A stretch of 64,000 bases of DNA, taken from Epiperipatus broadwayi. Lineage: Eukaryota; Onychophora; Udeonychophora; Euonychophora; Peripatidae. The stretch covers positions 310,001 to 374,000 of the forward strand of contig JAQFVV010000513.1 in assembly GCA_028023455.1 (NCBI GenBank), read 5' to 3'. The notes beneath the pieces were generated by a model. It saw nothing but the letters and a program-made list of their open reading frames with translations, was not told the DNA's origin and did not search any database. Made by a program: the position numbers and the translations under genes. Positions 36,431 through 47,850 of this stretch are shown here, piece by piece (within the stretch, counting starts at the first letter, position 1; every line of letters starts with the position of its first letter).

Positions 36431-36830
36431 AAGTCTATGTTACATATTTATTTTCAAAATATCAACACAAAGGAATGTCAGTTTACTTGTCGCTTTTATA
36501 TTAGATTACATTTTCTGAAATAATTTACAAAGAATACTGAATTTTTATTAGGTATTTTCTGTCTCATAAATAAAAAAATTTTTTTTATTATCAAGATGTA
36601 AATTTGGTTTTTATTAATCTTTTTTAGCTTGTGAGATGTTTTGTGGTGGCATTGCTGTATACAGCCTATACTATCTGAAGCATCTTGGGATGTTTTCCCT
36701 TTATCAATACATCAAAGAAAACTCAAATTTATTCATGTAAAAATTGCTATACTTTAGTTATAACTTAAATCAGTAGTTGGAATCATTTGTGTAAGAAAAA
36801 TTATATGTACATATAAACAAGACAAATAGT

Positions 36831-36920
36831 CAAGCGTTGGTAGCCAAGAGATCAGCACAGCCGCCTTACAAGCAGTTGTCCTGGGCCCAGCTGATGCTTT
36901 GACACATGAAAAAAACAAAA
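36831..36920 (+). mobile_element. short tRNA-like SINE (copy 3)
   Basis: Begins aagcgttggtagccaagag, with anticodon arm gccgccttacaagcagt and a damaged B box (cctgggcccagctgatg), then ctttgacacatg and an A tail. Same subfamily as 17127 and 40576. Confidence 0.75.
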
Positions 36921-37381
36921 AAACAACACAAGTATATCAGGAAAGATACAAAAGAAGTTAAAAAGATATTTTTTGTTGTTGTTGTTAAAATGTTATATAT
37001 ATATATATAATATTTGTAAAGTATATATTTAAATTTAAATTATTTTTACCTGTAATTTTGATTAGAAAGCATGCAATAATAATATTCTTTATTCAGATTT
37101 TTTTTTTATTAGTGGGAAGTTACAATAATATTTTATCTATTTTGTAGTACAATATTTTAATAAATTTATATTTTTTTATCATTTATTATTTCTGAAAATG
37201 TGTGTGTATATATGAATTCTGCTAAACTATTTTTATTTTTCTACAAATATACATAATCATATTACTTTTTTGAAATGAAACTTAAGTTGAAAAAAACATT
37301 TTTAAAAAAAAAAACAAAATCAAAAAGAAACAAATCCATATTGAGAGGATTGAGATAATTTTTAAAGTAAAATTTACTTTG
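36921..37381. other. AT-rich spacer between SINE copies
   Basis: Has a (TTG)n run near 36970-36985 and an (AT)n run near 36995-37010. No gene. Confidence 0.5.
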
Positions 37382-37480
37382 TCAAGAGTTGGTGACTTAG
37401 CAGTTAGCATAACTGCCTTCTAAGCAGCTGGCCCGGGTTCGCTTCCCGGTAAACGTATTTGACATATGAAAAAAAAAAAA
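37382..37480 (+). mobile_element. short tRNA-like SINE (copy 4, tRNA-Arg-like)
   Basis: gagttggtgacttagcagtt (A box), anticodon arm ctgccttctaagcag with anticodon TCT, B box ccgggttcgcttcccgg, then gtatttgacatatg and an A tail of more than ten bases. Same subfamily as 42588. Confidence 0.8.
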
Positions 37481-37892
37481 CTTTAGAAATGAATTAAACG
37501 ATGAATCCATTTCTGAATATTTTTTAAACATTTGCAGTCATCATTTATTGTTTTTTTTTTTTTTAAATTTAAAACTGCATTTTTTGTCATAATTAAGTAA
37601 ATATAAAGGCATGAGATTTATTTTTTCTTTCAATATATTTAATTACTTAAGTTAGATTCATAATACATTAAACAACTTTATAGGAATATTTTTTAAATAT
37701 TTTTGCCAACGAACTTAAATGAGATTTTATTTTTCTTTATTAATTTTTTTTCATTTAAAAATGTAAAATTTCTTAATTATTTAATGCTTTATTAAATTAA
37801 TATTTTAGGCTTATTCACTAATAAATTATATTTAAATTAGGCTAATACATTTTTAAATATTTTCCATTGCATTGTTATAATTACACGTAAGT
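37481..37892. other. AT-rich spacer
   Basis: No feature recognised. Confidence 0.5.
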
Positions 37893-38007
37893 AGTCAAGC
37901 GTTGTTAGCCGAGAGGTCAGCGCAGCCGCCTTGCAAGCAAACAGTTGCTTGCAGACAGTTGTTGCGGGTTTCCTCCTGGCCGATTTTATGACATATGGAA
38001 AAAAAAA
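37893..38007 (+). mobile_element. short tRNA-like SINE (copy 5) with internal duplication
   Basis: aagcgttgttagccgagagg, agcgcagccgccttgcaagc, and then an inserted aaacagttgcttgcagac that repeats the region of the anticodon arm. It ends at gggtttcctcctggc, gattttatgacatatg and an A tail. The duplication makes the tRNA-like part longer than in its sisters. Confidence 0.7.
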
Positions 38008-38184
38008 ATTACATATATGTACTTAAAATCTCTTTGTTCATATTCAAAATTTTCCCAAATTTACGAAGTATTTTAAACTAAGATTTAAAAAACAATAGAA
38101 TAAATCAAGTTCTTTACAATTTTTTGTTTGGTGTTAATTATAATAAATATTTATTTATTAGCATATGGATTTTTTTTATATAGC

Positions 38185-38475
38185 TTAACTATTAATAAAA
38201 TATCCTAAGACAACTTGTAGAAATTCCAACCAAAAGAAAACAGCATTAGTCACATTGTTAATTTTCTTCAATTCTGCACAGCACCCACAGATCTGACAGT
38301 CATTAACTATGTGGTTCATGCCTTGTATTTGTCCACATCTACATGGGTCAGTGGATGTTAAATTCCATTTATGAAACAGATGTCTTACAACATTGATGAA
38401 TTGTTTTGAATTTATTGTTGAGACTGCAGTAATATCTAGGAAGATCAATGCAGCTGACTTTGTTGGATCTGAAAA
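38185..38475 (-). pseudogene. LINE C-terminal fragment (zinc-knuckle region)
   Basis: On the minus strand: a frame of about 87 residues contains VRHLFHKWNLTSTDPCRCGQ, then IQGMNHIVNDC. The Cx1-C...H-x4-C pattern (CRCG, then H, then C) is the C-terminal cysteine-histidine motif of CR1/Jockey-type non-LTR reverse transcriptases, where it follows a short alpha-helical stretch and a tryptophan-containing turn. The remainder of the RT is absent, and no tail or target duplication is recognised. This differs in sequence from the LINE at 11629, so it is a third LINE lineage here. Confidence 0.6.
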
Positions 38476-38569
38476 AAAAAGACGCTGATTTGGAATATTT
38501 TAAAACTAAGAAATATTAATGCTATGAATAATAAATAACAGTCATACATTCATCATTATAAATTATAAA

Positions 38570-38985
38570 TCATTAAATCACTCAATCATTATTCTTTATG
38601 CTTACCCAAGTTGTTAACACTGCAAAACTCTCTATACATTAGTGCCACTCAGTGCAAACCAGAATAATCAATGGATACAAGAAGGTTTATGCCTAAAATC
38701 CCCATCTAGTGCTTACTCATCCAAAATGTATAGATGTTGAACTGAATTCAGATTTATATGACTATATAAACAAATGAGTTTGAATTGCAAACATTATTGT
38801 GTTTTCATTTTGGATTCAAAGCTTAAGTAGAAAGGTAAAAAATGGCTACTGGAGGGTTGCATTAGATCATAAGGTCTAGGTGCAGTGCTCTTAGATCCAA
38901 GGTTCCTCACTGATGAAAGCCATAAGCAAGAAACTAATTTACTCTGGCTTGCACTACTGTGTAGAGGGTTTTGCTTCTGTATTAT
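38570..38985. mobile_element. PAL-A foldback element (copy 2)
   Basis: Left: atcattattctttatgctta, gcaaaactctctatac, attagtgccactcagtgc and aatcaatggatac. Right: tactctggcttgcactactg, gtagagggttttgc. Flanks attataaattataa (38557-38570 approx.) and attataaattttataa (38981 onward) suggest a target duplication of about 13 bp. The centre carries tctaggtgcagtgctctta and the ribozyme-like core. The right arm is shortened by an internal deletion just after the GAAA. Confidence 0.7.
38892..38945 (+). ncRNA. truncated hammerhead-like motif (PAL-A copy 2)
   Basis: gatccaaggttcctca, CTGATGA, then aagccataagcaa, GAAA, ctaa. The stem II remnant has GC pairing with GC, complementing the A-U pair kept in the 51.4-kb copy. 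The stem III partner and cleavage site are deleted, so this copy should be inactive. Confidence 0.4.
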
Positions 38986-39054
38986 AAATTTTATAATTCT
39001 AGTCAAATTTTTATTTGGATTAAATGTATTGTAAATAATAAATATAATCAAATA

Positions 39055-39560
39055 TTAATTTTATGTTGGTCTATTTCTATTATCTAATATTGAATGTTGA
39101 ATGTCTTTAGAAAATTTTTAAACTTTATTTAAACTATACATTCAACTATTAGAAATATATGACATGTTAATATATAACAGCATATTTTGAGTAACATTAT
39201 TCTCTTCTCTTCTTTAGGTGTTGCTGATCTGGCCACTGACAATATTAGGAGAAGAATCAAACCTGGACCTTTATATTTATGAATATTGAATTCATTCTCT
39301 TAAAATTCAATAATCAAAAATCTGAAAGTTAAGGTTTGATCTCCCTGCTACTACTGACATTGGCCAAGACAGTAGCACCTGAAAAAGAGAAAATAATATC
39401 ATTTGAAACATTATATTATATACTAATCTGTGAGCTATTACTAATAGTTGTATGTATTTGGAAAGTTTAATTTTTCTAAAGACATTCAATATTTAATGTT
39501 AGATAATGGAAATAGTTCAACTTGTAATTAATACTAAAATGCCACCATCTCTAACTTTCA
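39055..39560. mobile_element. PAL-C palindromic element (copy 3, diverged)
   Basis: Arms ttggtctatttctattatct / agataatggaaatagttcaa; inner pairs with aactttatttaaac and gtatttggaaag. The central tRNA-like segment is degraded and shortened. The right arm still shows cacctgaaaaagagaaaata, tcatttgaaaca, a decayed version of the hammerhead-like segment. Confidence 0.65.
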
Positions 39561-40575
39561 TATATATTTCACAATCAAATGGTTTAATTTTTTGGATAGT
39601 CATGCCTCGGTTGAGCACCAGAAATCATAGATTAAATCTCAATTTGGAAATCTCATCATTTCGTCACTGATGTAAACTAAAGAGGATAATTATTCATTTT
39701 ATAACCAGTAGGATGCTCAAGACAGTGCACTTTTTAAATGAAAGTTCTTTAAAATATTCATATAAGTTTTTGATGGATTTACACATAGAACAATATTCTG
39801 AGTAATTTAATATTATTTAATCATTTTTAAACAATTACAGTGTGAACATTTTTAAATAACAATTATTAGACAAATCTATGTTTTCCATATAATTACTTCA
39901 CAACTATACAGCCATTATTTCATATTAGGAGAGAAACACAATTGTAGATTGTTTTCCTCAGCATCTTTAATGCCCAAACATCATTTAACTTTGAACAGTA
40001 TCTATGCATTAAACTTTATGACTTTTTCCATAAACATTATTTCTCACTCGTAATGACAACTCATTGTTAAAGAATTAATTTTGAAATGTTGAATGTCAGT
40101 TAACCAGAGTGATGTGAAATGTAGTTTCCATTTGTAATTTTATATTTAAAAAAAAGGAATAAATGATTTATTTTACACAGAATTTTAATTTGGATATAAC
40201 CCCCCCCCTTCAATGCAATCATTATAATGTTGAAACTATGGGAAAGAGGAAATGGACTAGATTAAAGAAGCTCTTTATTTTTCAAAATAATGTGACTTAA
40301 TGTGTTAAAAATCTAGTTGGTGATCTCATGTTTTCATGAAAATAAAGTAATAAACAATGTAAATTTGTGGGAAATGTTTGGCTTGGAATATGATAAGATA
40401 CATTGGTGATAAAAGGCCCTCCACTCCCTCATTGAATGGTTTTTTTAAAGAAAAATAGAGGACTAGAAATTTAGTTTGATCATCTGTTAAAACTGACTCT
40501 TAATAAAAAAATTTCTTTCTATAATGGGTTCTGAAAAGAAAATTAATTTAGACTTCATAACTTGCATTATGAATG
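39561..40575. other. AT-rich intergenic stretch
   Basis: Includes a C-run at 40201-40208. No gene or repeat recognised. Confidence 0.5.
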
Positions 40576-40676
40576 CAAGCATTGGTGGTCAAGAGGTCAG
40601 CAACAGCTGCTTTACAAGCAGTTGTCCTGGCTTAGCGGGTTTGCTTCCCTTATGCTATGACACATGAGAAAAAAAA
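40576..40676 (+). mobile_element. short tRNA-like SINE (copy 6)
   Basis: caagcattggtggtcaagag, agcaacagctgctttacaag, cagttgtcctggcttagcg, B-box-like ggtttgcttccc, tatgctatgacacatg and A tail. Subfamily of 17127/36831. Confidence 0.75.
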
Positions 40677-42587
40677 TTGTTATAAAAAACTACTGAGAAT
40701 TAAAATTATTTGAATATTTATCATTAACTATCATTTGCCTTCATAAAATAATTGAATAGGTATACTGTGCAATTTGACATAGTAATAGTCTGACAGATTT
40801 TGGAGCATGAGGTTCATGAAGCATATCTAGTTCCATTATTTGCTGATCAATAAAGCCGTTTGATTATTTTATTTAATTAATTGAATTGGTTAGCTACTTG
40901 GGAGATCATGTGATGTTTGAGTGGCAGAAGATAGAGCTTCATGTTAGCTCTAGAAATCGTTAGCTCATTAGTTCACAATTTTACTATCATACGTAATCAT
41001 GCAGGTCTACGTGCCCAAACTGTATGTTATGGCTATGCTTATTTATGTAATTTGTTTTTAGGCAGTGAATCTTTGAAGTCTAATGTCTCTAACAAAGATT
41101 TATCTTTTAGGCAAAAGTTCATAATATTAATGGGCTTTTTATTAATTTAGTATTCTTTTTTATTGACTAATTTTGAAATAATTTAATGAACATTGATAAA
41201 TGTTAAATGTTTTCTTTTAGAAGTTGTTTTTATACTTGTCTTAATTAATGCTTGAGTAATCGAAGAATACCAGATGAAAGAGTATTATCAAATTCACATC
41301 CAGATCAGCTTCTACTACATAGTTATTAGCTCGATTTTCAAAAAAACTCAAAGATTTTAAAACCAATCTAACTTGCTTGCAAAGTTAAATAGATTTAATC
41401 CCTCATCTGATTCTATATATTTTGGAAACTTCAGTTTTATAAAAGCTACATGCATTTTTTATTCTTCCACTAGAATGATTGACATCCTACTCTAGAATCA
41501 TATATTGTAAACTTAAATAATTAATAGATATCAGATGAAATCGTATTGTAATATCCCTATTTTAATCAAATGGTAGACAGGACCTACAGTTAGTACACAA
41601 TTTGAGTTTAAAATAGATAGGTACTGAACAGGTGTGAGAGTTGATGAGGTTATTAGCTTGTAGATATCTGTTAGATATATACCTTAGTCCCATCATTAAA
41701 TCCTAGCTCCTACTAATAAAGGTAAAAATCAGGAATGGGTATGGGGATAAAGATGTTATTGCACTTTAAAGCCTAATGTCTATTAATTATTCTAGCTTAC
41801 AATAGCTAGCTTTAGAATTGGTTGAAAACAATTGTTCTTGGGAAGCATATGTAAAAGTCATGTGATATTGTTGTCGGTATTATTTTCATTTTGTTTGCCT
41901 TTTTACAACTTGTCATTATTTTAAAAAGTTCTAAATAAACAAAAACAATGAGAATAAACCTGTCAAAGATGGTTTTAAAATTAAATAGTAAAATATTAAA
42001 ATTTTAATTATTAAGGAAGAAATGAAAAATGCAAATTACTCAGCATGTTAAATTTATCTTTAAAGTTTATTGTTGTCTGTATTAAATTAACTAAGCTTTA
42101 TAATATATAATTTTATTTATTTCATTTTTATAATATTTGCATAGTGTTAAATGATATGTATCTCTATCTATTTCTTTTTTTAAAAAAAATATTGCCTTAA
42201 GGTGAATGAAATTAAGCAATTGTATTAGTGGAAATAATAATGAAACCCATTATGGAAGGGTCACTACCATTAGTTGTGAAATGACCCAGAGCTAATTGGG
42301 TCGAGGTTGTTAGGCCTGGCACTCACTCAGTGAAAATGTCACTTTAGATTTCTCACATGGCTTGATCCACCCTACCTTACCTCAAAAACTGCCCTCCAAA
42401 TTTTGTTTTGCTTTTCTTAATTTTTGATTTTAGATCAGCCTGAATAATTCACTTGAGCTGTTTTAGGCAAAGCTATTTATCTCTTATTTTAGTTTTTAAC
42501 ATTTGCTAGATTTTATTATGTTTTAAATGAATTCATATATACTATGCTTGAATTCTATTTATTTTAATATATATGTTACCACAGTCT
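40677..42587. other. AT-rich intergenic stretch
   Basis: Mostly featureless. A patch at 42245-42400 (agggtcactaccattagttg, ctaattgggtcgaggttg) is less AT-rich and might be part of another repeat, but it has no partner here. Confidence 0.45.
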
Positions 42588-42678
42588 AAGCGTTGGTGGC
42601 CTAGCGGTTAGCATGGCTGCCTTCTAAGCAGCTGACCTGGGTTCGCTTCCCGGTCAACGCTTTGACATATAAAAAAAA
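42588..42678 (+). mobile_element. short tRNA-Arg(TCT)-like SINE (copy 7, best preserved)
   Basis: A 71-nt tRNA-like unit at 42590-42660. The acceptor stem GCGTTGG/TCAACGC is fully paired. The anticodon stem GCTGC/GCAGC is perfect, with a 7-nt loop CTTCTAA giving anticodon TCT. The T arm is CTGGG-TTCGCTT-CCCGG. The D-arm pairs poorly. It is followed by tttgacatat and an A run instead of a pol III terminator, the mark of a retroposed SINE. The A box is tggcctagcggttagc and the B box gggttcgcttccc. Confidence 0.85.
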
Positions 42679-43139
42679 GTGGGACCTAAATCTATTAATC
42701 TTAATTTAATAATTATTAATCTGTTATAAAACTTTATAACATTTATTCAAATAAGAATCATATGACTCTCGTCTTACTTTTAATATTTGTACTGAGAGCA
42801 CTAATTCACTATATTATTCCATTCCAGAACTGCCTATTGTAAGGTTAAATTATGGTGGCAGTCAAATTCTCAGACTCTAGGCTGGCTTTTGATTTTATTA
42901 GTGAAGAGCATCTAACAGCAACTTTTATTTTTTAACACAGTGTGAGTGTAGATTCAAGCATCTTAATAGTTTGAATCCCCACATACTTTCTTATATTGTT
43001 GCATTGACATAGCAGGAGTGCAAGCATCTGTATGTTTAACTGATTTCATTTATGTTATCTGTAAACATCTTCCTTTCTTTATCAACAATAGGATGTACTA
43101 AACAAAGATCACATGATTTAGTTTGAATAATCAATCATT
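42679..43139. other. AT-rich spacer
   Basis: No feature recognised. Confidence 0.5.
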
Positions 43140-43495
43140 TCTAAATGATTACCAGAAGCACTCTATATAAGTTTAATTCTATGATATTTTATGTTACCAT
43201 CACATTAATAATGCATGTTAATGTCTAATTTACTACTTTCTGTCTTTATTTTTAAAAGCTATTGAACATCATTTTATTACTTATTTTTAATCTGAAATCT
43301 TATTTTTCACTTATGACTTTTTAAAATATTTCTTACAGTTCTGAAGAATTATTTATGTAAACATCTACACCAGCTACAAAAATTAGATGGATAAATTGAT
43401 CTTCATTTGATTTTAATTTTTTTTTGCTTGCCACAGTAAACCATAAAATATTTATCAGAAACCTACTGTAAAAGAGTTTAGAAATATGTAATTAC
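43140..43495 (-). pseudogene. RTE-like retrotransposon fragment (RT C-terminal part)
   Basis: Heavily decayed antisense piece. Blocks cagaagcactct, aagtttaattctatgat, ctattgaacatcatttta and ttctgaagaattat match the order in the 5990-6400 region of the longer copy. No reading frame. Confidence 0.55.
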
Positions 43496-43889
43496 CTATA
43501 TATGAGTAAGATATGACATCATAGAATAATGTTCTTCTGCTAGTCAAAATCATGTAATGTTCACATTCCATAATTAGATTAGCCAAAAAACTGAAGAGTT
43601 TTGATACCATTTTAATATGCTATTCTATATTTTGTTTATAGTTTTGTTTGCAGATGGCAGGAATGATTATTAAATAAGAAAACATGTTTAGGAATTTGTT
43701 AGATATTGATAATGACTATAAGGTAAAATAATGTAATTTTATGTATTTCTAAAACTGTTATTTCAATTTTAAATTTATTTTCATTACATTAATTCATAAT
43801 AAATGTTCTCTTTAGAAGTATATTGTCTCTGAGTTAAAAATACTAGACCTGAGCACACTAATCTAATCAACATGCAACAACACAAATGT
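43496..43889. other. AT-rich spacer
   Basis: No feature recognised. Confidence 0.5.
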
Positions 43890-44756
43890 GTTACCAGCAA
43901 AGTGTAAAAAACTGGTGCTGTATGTCATTCTATACAATGTGTAAGGTTTTGGGGCAAAGTGTGAAATTTCATTTTTATTTTCACTTTTTAGTAATTCTCC
44001 TTAGGCATTGTATAGTGTACCTAGGCATTATGAAGAATGCCAAATAGATTTTCAGCAAAGTATGAAAAAGGCATTTAGTGAAAAGATCTGTTGGGAAAAT
44101 GTAAGAAATCTGATTAGAAGAAATGGGTTTTTTTTTTCATATTTAACCTCTCAGAAAATACTAGAACAAAAACTGTCCAAAATAGTTTTTTTTTTTGGCA
44201 TTTAGTAAATAATACACCTTTACTTATACTTTAAATTTCTGATATTATGCCGGAGTTTCACTTATTGCATTTTAGTATTTCTTACTGACAAGCCCTCTGA
44301 GAGTAAAATGTAATATTATCAATTTAGCACACAATGTTGATAATGAAATGCCAATTTTTCTTTAAACATTGAACAAGTCAGGAAAGAAATGGAATTTTCA
44401 CACCAATTATTTGGGAAGTAAAAATCCAAGAATGAATGATTTTCAAAGTGTATAAATCTTCAAGAATATAAAAATTTTCAAAGCAGTTATCTTCCTACTA
44501 AACTATACTCATAAGATTTACTAATAATTTCAGCCATTAGTTTTACTATCCCCATGTTAAATGCATGAAATTTAACATTGCCATCATCTTTGTGACTTCA
44601 AATGTTTATGCTGATACTATTTTTTTTGGCATTTTATAGAATGCATAGAAAATATGTGAAAATATAAGCATTTCATACTTGGACATCCCATTTTTAGCAT
44701 TGTATAAAATTCCTAGCTATTCTATACAGTGCCAATTTACACACTTTGCTGGCAAC
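43890..44756. mobile_element. unclassified DNA transposon (about 867 bp)
   Basis: Terminal inverted repeats GTTACCAGCAAAGTGT at the left and ACACTTTGCTGGCAAC at the right (15 of 16 positions pair), with patchy pairing to about 35 bp. Inside each end are further copies of motifs like attctatacaatg and gcattgtatagtg, and a second caaagtgtgaaat. The frame at 44008-44205 has no recognisable domain. No clear target duplication, so superfamily is not assigned. Confidence 0.6.
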
Positions 44757-45235
44757 ATATAAAGGTATCAAAAATCTAGCATTATATAGCATTTATTTGC
44801 ATGATTACATATAAAATAGTTTATATATAATGAAATGTTGTAGAACATAATGTAAAAATATTAATAAGATTTAATAATAATAATTACTTATTTATTTTTA
44901 GATTTATCCAATTTTTTTAAACTTTATTTGCTTTTCTGACAAGATATAATGCATAATTTTTAGTAAATTATCCAAATTTTTATTATTTAGTCTATGATGA
45001 GATTTTGATTTTATTGCATTCAGTAAATTAAAACCATGTTCACAATTCGCTGAAAACTTGTAAAATTGCACAACTATTAAGAAGTACCAAAAGTTTTTTA
45101 TATCCTTAGTCTTTTAAGACATATGTAAGTAAATCATTAAATGATTTGATTACTCCAATTTTACATTTTTTATTACTAAAAATTTCAAATTATTTGATTG
45201 TTCTAAAATTGTATCTAAGTTTATATGGTTTATAT

Positions 45236-45722
45236 CAGGGGTGTCCAACAAATTGATCATGATCCACTGGTTGATCGTAAAGCCATTTCTGGTCGATCGC
45301 AAAGCCATTTCTGGTCGATCGCAAGGCCAATCTGGCAAGAGCTCTTGGGTAATGAGTGAAACAAATCAAGTCAAGATTTTCAAGATTTTTTTTTATTTTT
45401 GCTTTTGTTCTAATTTCTTTTCAATTCTAGATAGGTGAAGACCACTAAGCTGTATCACTATTGAAAATAATATTTTTAATCTTGATTTAATGTAGTTAAT
45501 TTGAATTAATAAATATTGTTAATAATTACTCATGTTGCTTTAATTACCCCTGTCATGAGTTTTTTGACCTGTTAAATAATTATTTTTTACTAGGTAGATA
45601 TATAAAAATGATGTGTATTTTACACCTCCCTCCACTTAGACTATGCCTATGACAACAAGTCGATCACAACACATTTTTAAAATAAAAGTAGATCTTATGA
45701 ACACAAAAGTTGGCTACCCCTG
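45236..45722. mobile_element. non-autonomous hAT element, inserted in a hAT relic
   Basis: Ends CAGGGGTGTCCAAC and GTTGGCTACCCCTG (12 of 14 pair). Flanked by GTTTATAT (45228-45235) and CTTTATAT (45723-45730), an 8-bp target duplication with one difference. About 487 bp. Near the left end is a tandem of about 24 bp repeated two to three times (ccatttctggtcgatcgcaa). No transposase; presumably mobilised in trans. Confidence 0.8.
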
Positions 45723-46452
45723 CTTTATATTATTATTTACTTTAGATTCATATTTTACAAATAAAAATTTTAGATTATCTTCTCCATACTTTATGTTCAA
45801 ATTGATTTTCATTACAAAAGGATCCAAGGAATTCCAGTCTTTTATATTTTCTCTGGAAATCTAGTATCAAGTGATTACAAAGCAATTGAATAAATTTTAA
45901 GGGTATTGGTAAACTACCTATATAGTCATTGGAATCTAAAATTGTTTGAACATCCACATTCCAGAAATTGTTATCTAGATGTTGCATACTTAGTTTATTA
46001 ATTTTTTCCTTTGCAAATTGGTGTGCTTTCATTAAGGATAAATTAGTTTTTTGCAAAATAATGCTAATAATTTGGCAAATTCACATGCTAATCGATGTTG
46101 TAGCTTTTTGAGGATTTTTAAAGCAATGTTTGTTAGTCATTGAATTCTTTAACTTATTCTGTGAAGTAACTTATTTAAATGTCATGCTTTCTTGCTAGAG
46201 CCTTAAGTATGAAATATCTAGATACCCATCTTACTTCATTAAGAGGTGCGAATGATATAACAATTTCTGAAATGTTCACCAATTCTTTAAGTTTTTCAAT
46301 TCTTGTTGATGATGTACTAAACACTATATATTGTCCTTAAAAGGATTTCAACAACCTTAATAAATGGAACCTGTTTTCATGCATCATCTATTTCCAATAT
46401 CTTCCTTGTAAGCCATGTAGAGCTGTTGAATTAATTATGAAATATCATATTG

Positions 46453-46690
46453 TAGTTAAAACAGGCAAAACTCTCCACACCGTAGTGCCACTCAGTGCCA
46501 GATAGAGTAATCAAACAGTTATGTGCAAGCATAAGAAATGGTGATCATGTGATGGTAGATGAGCAGCCATACCATTTGTCTTTTTTTAACATTATGAATG
46601 TAAACATAAGTTATTATCTCTATAATATTTTATCCCTATTATCACATGCATTAAGCATAATAATGCTGACAAGTTTTGTCTGATAGCTGG
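46453..46690. mobile_element. PAL-A related piece inside the hAT relic (rearranged)
   Basis: Starts with aaaacaggcaaaactctcc, then gtagtgccactcagtgcca, and agagtaat directly joined to aacagttatgtgcaagcata and tggtgatcatgtgatgg. The last part is the outer end of the family in reversed orientation, so both termini meet here with the centre deleted. It replaces part of the transposase core. The right boundary is uncertain. Confidence 0.5.
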
Positions 46691-47480
46691 ATTCAAATGA
46701 TTTGTACTTTATATATAATATCAATTGTTTTCTACCAAAATGTCAGTACTCTTTCCACATATCAAACAATAAAATGAAGATTTTTGAACTTCATCAACAA
46801 TTTCCTTATGTATAATTAAATTTATACATTCTATATATTTGAAGGAATAATTCTTGCTTTAGCTATGATTCAGGAATATTAACATATTTTCCTACATGTA
46901 CAGATTGCATAGAAAACAATGACAAACTGTTGAAAATTGCTAGGATAATATTATCTATTAGAATTTTAATAATGTTTTTGTCTGTTTTCTTGTGAACAGC
47001 ATTTTCTAATCTGAGATTACGATCTTCTGGATTTTCAGTTAAAATTCTCAAAATTCCTCCACTGATTTTAATTCAGATGACAATAACTGAATTAATATGA
47101 ATTTTTTGGCTTAAATGTCATTTTAAATAGTCTGTTTTTTATTTGATCTATTTTTTACTGATAGTAAATTCACCTTTTGAATCTGGCTGACAGCAAATTT
47201 TATAAATAAGATCATCTGTATTGCTTTGATAAGTAAAAAGAACCCCCAAATTTAATATAGTAGTTATAATTTTTGACGGTGATGACATTTCAGTTTCACC
47301 TGATCAGGAGAACCATTAATATTTAAATCGGTTTAGATTGACTTGATAAAGAATTAGATTGACTGTAGAGTCTTAAATAAAATAGATGTTAGATTGTTTT
47401 TTTTTTTTTTTGAATTACAATAATAATAAAAATTCTCATTAGAATCAAGCTGCAGTCTTAGTTGCTTCAAATGTTTTGTT

Positions 47481-47681
47481 TTGGCCATGACCAGTGAAAG
47501 AATAGCAGTGCTCAATAAGTGCTGTTATATATAGGCCAGGACCCAACACTATTAAACTGTAGTCCCATAGCAATATCTCTGCCTCCACTGTATGTACAGA
47601 TCAATTCTATTTATTAATTATGAAAATTATTCATATAATTTTAAATACAAGGATATTTTATATACCTAGAGTCTAGATGTT
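47481..47681. other. short spacer
   Basis: No feature beyond possible hAT terminal debris. Confidence 0.4.
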
Positions 47682-47850
47682 ATATAATGAATTTGAACAC
47701 AGACTTTCAAGCTCCATTCAGCCATCCAACTGATGAGTGTGGTTCAGCACAAAACATTTATATTGGAGATCATTCATCTTTTTCACATGTGTATCTGTTG
47801 TGTGAGGTAGAGTGGATAATTGAAGGGAGCAAATCCCCAATATTACAAAA
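47682..47850 (+). mobile_element. PAL-B foldback element, deletion derivative (copy 5)
   Basis: Left end gaatttgaacacagactttc is joined directly to the right-arm ribozyme strand gccatccaactgatgag, then the right arm continues (ttcacatgtgtatctgttg, ggtagagtggata). It ends near gggagcaaatcccc. The left arm and loop are missing. Confidence 0.7.
47715..47775 (+). ncRNA. hammerhead-like motif (PAL-B copy 5)
   Basis: CCAA, CTGATGA, stem II gtg(c lost)tggttcagcac, a mutated GAAA (caaa after the stem, reading acaaaac), atttatat, TTGG, agatc. The lost G of GAAA and a one-base deletion in stem II suggest inactivity. The stem I pairs CCAA/TTGG are kept. Confidence 0.4.

Larger units (their letters stand above)
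44905..47480 (-). pseudogene. hAT transposase relic, KIAA1586-like, broken by two insertions
   Basis: On the minus strand the order is a possible N-terminus (MAKTKHLKQLRLQ near 47475), then NPEDRNLRLENAVHKKTDKN (about 47035), EVQKSSFYCLIC..STDI near 46790-46750, corresponding to the catalytic DESTD region. An insertion interrupts at 46690-46453, then KLKELVNISE and LNEVRWVSRYFILKALARK follow (46290-46190). MKAHQFAKEKINKL comes at about 46030. A second insertion is at 45722-45236. The C-terminus has CEHGFNLLNAIKSK near 45050-45000 and TKNYALYLVRKANKV near 44940. Stops and shifts throughout make it non-functional. The family label is from motif resemblance to KIAA1586-type hAT proteins. Confidence 0.75.

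Noticed and set aside
38794-39051. 85-codon minus-strand frame
   Set aside because: It runs across the PAL-A element and its flank; a chance frame.
42590-42660. Functional tRNA-Arg(TCT) gene
   Set aside because: The D-arm is mispaired, the unit ends in an A tail instead of a T-run terminator, and it is one of seven repeats with a shared non-tRNA tail.
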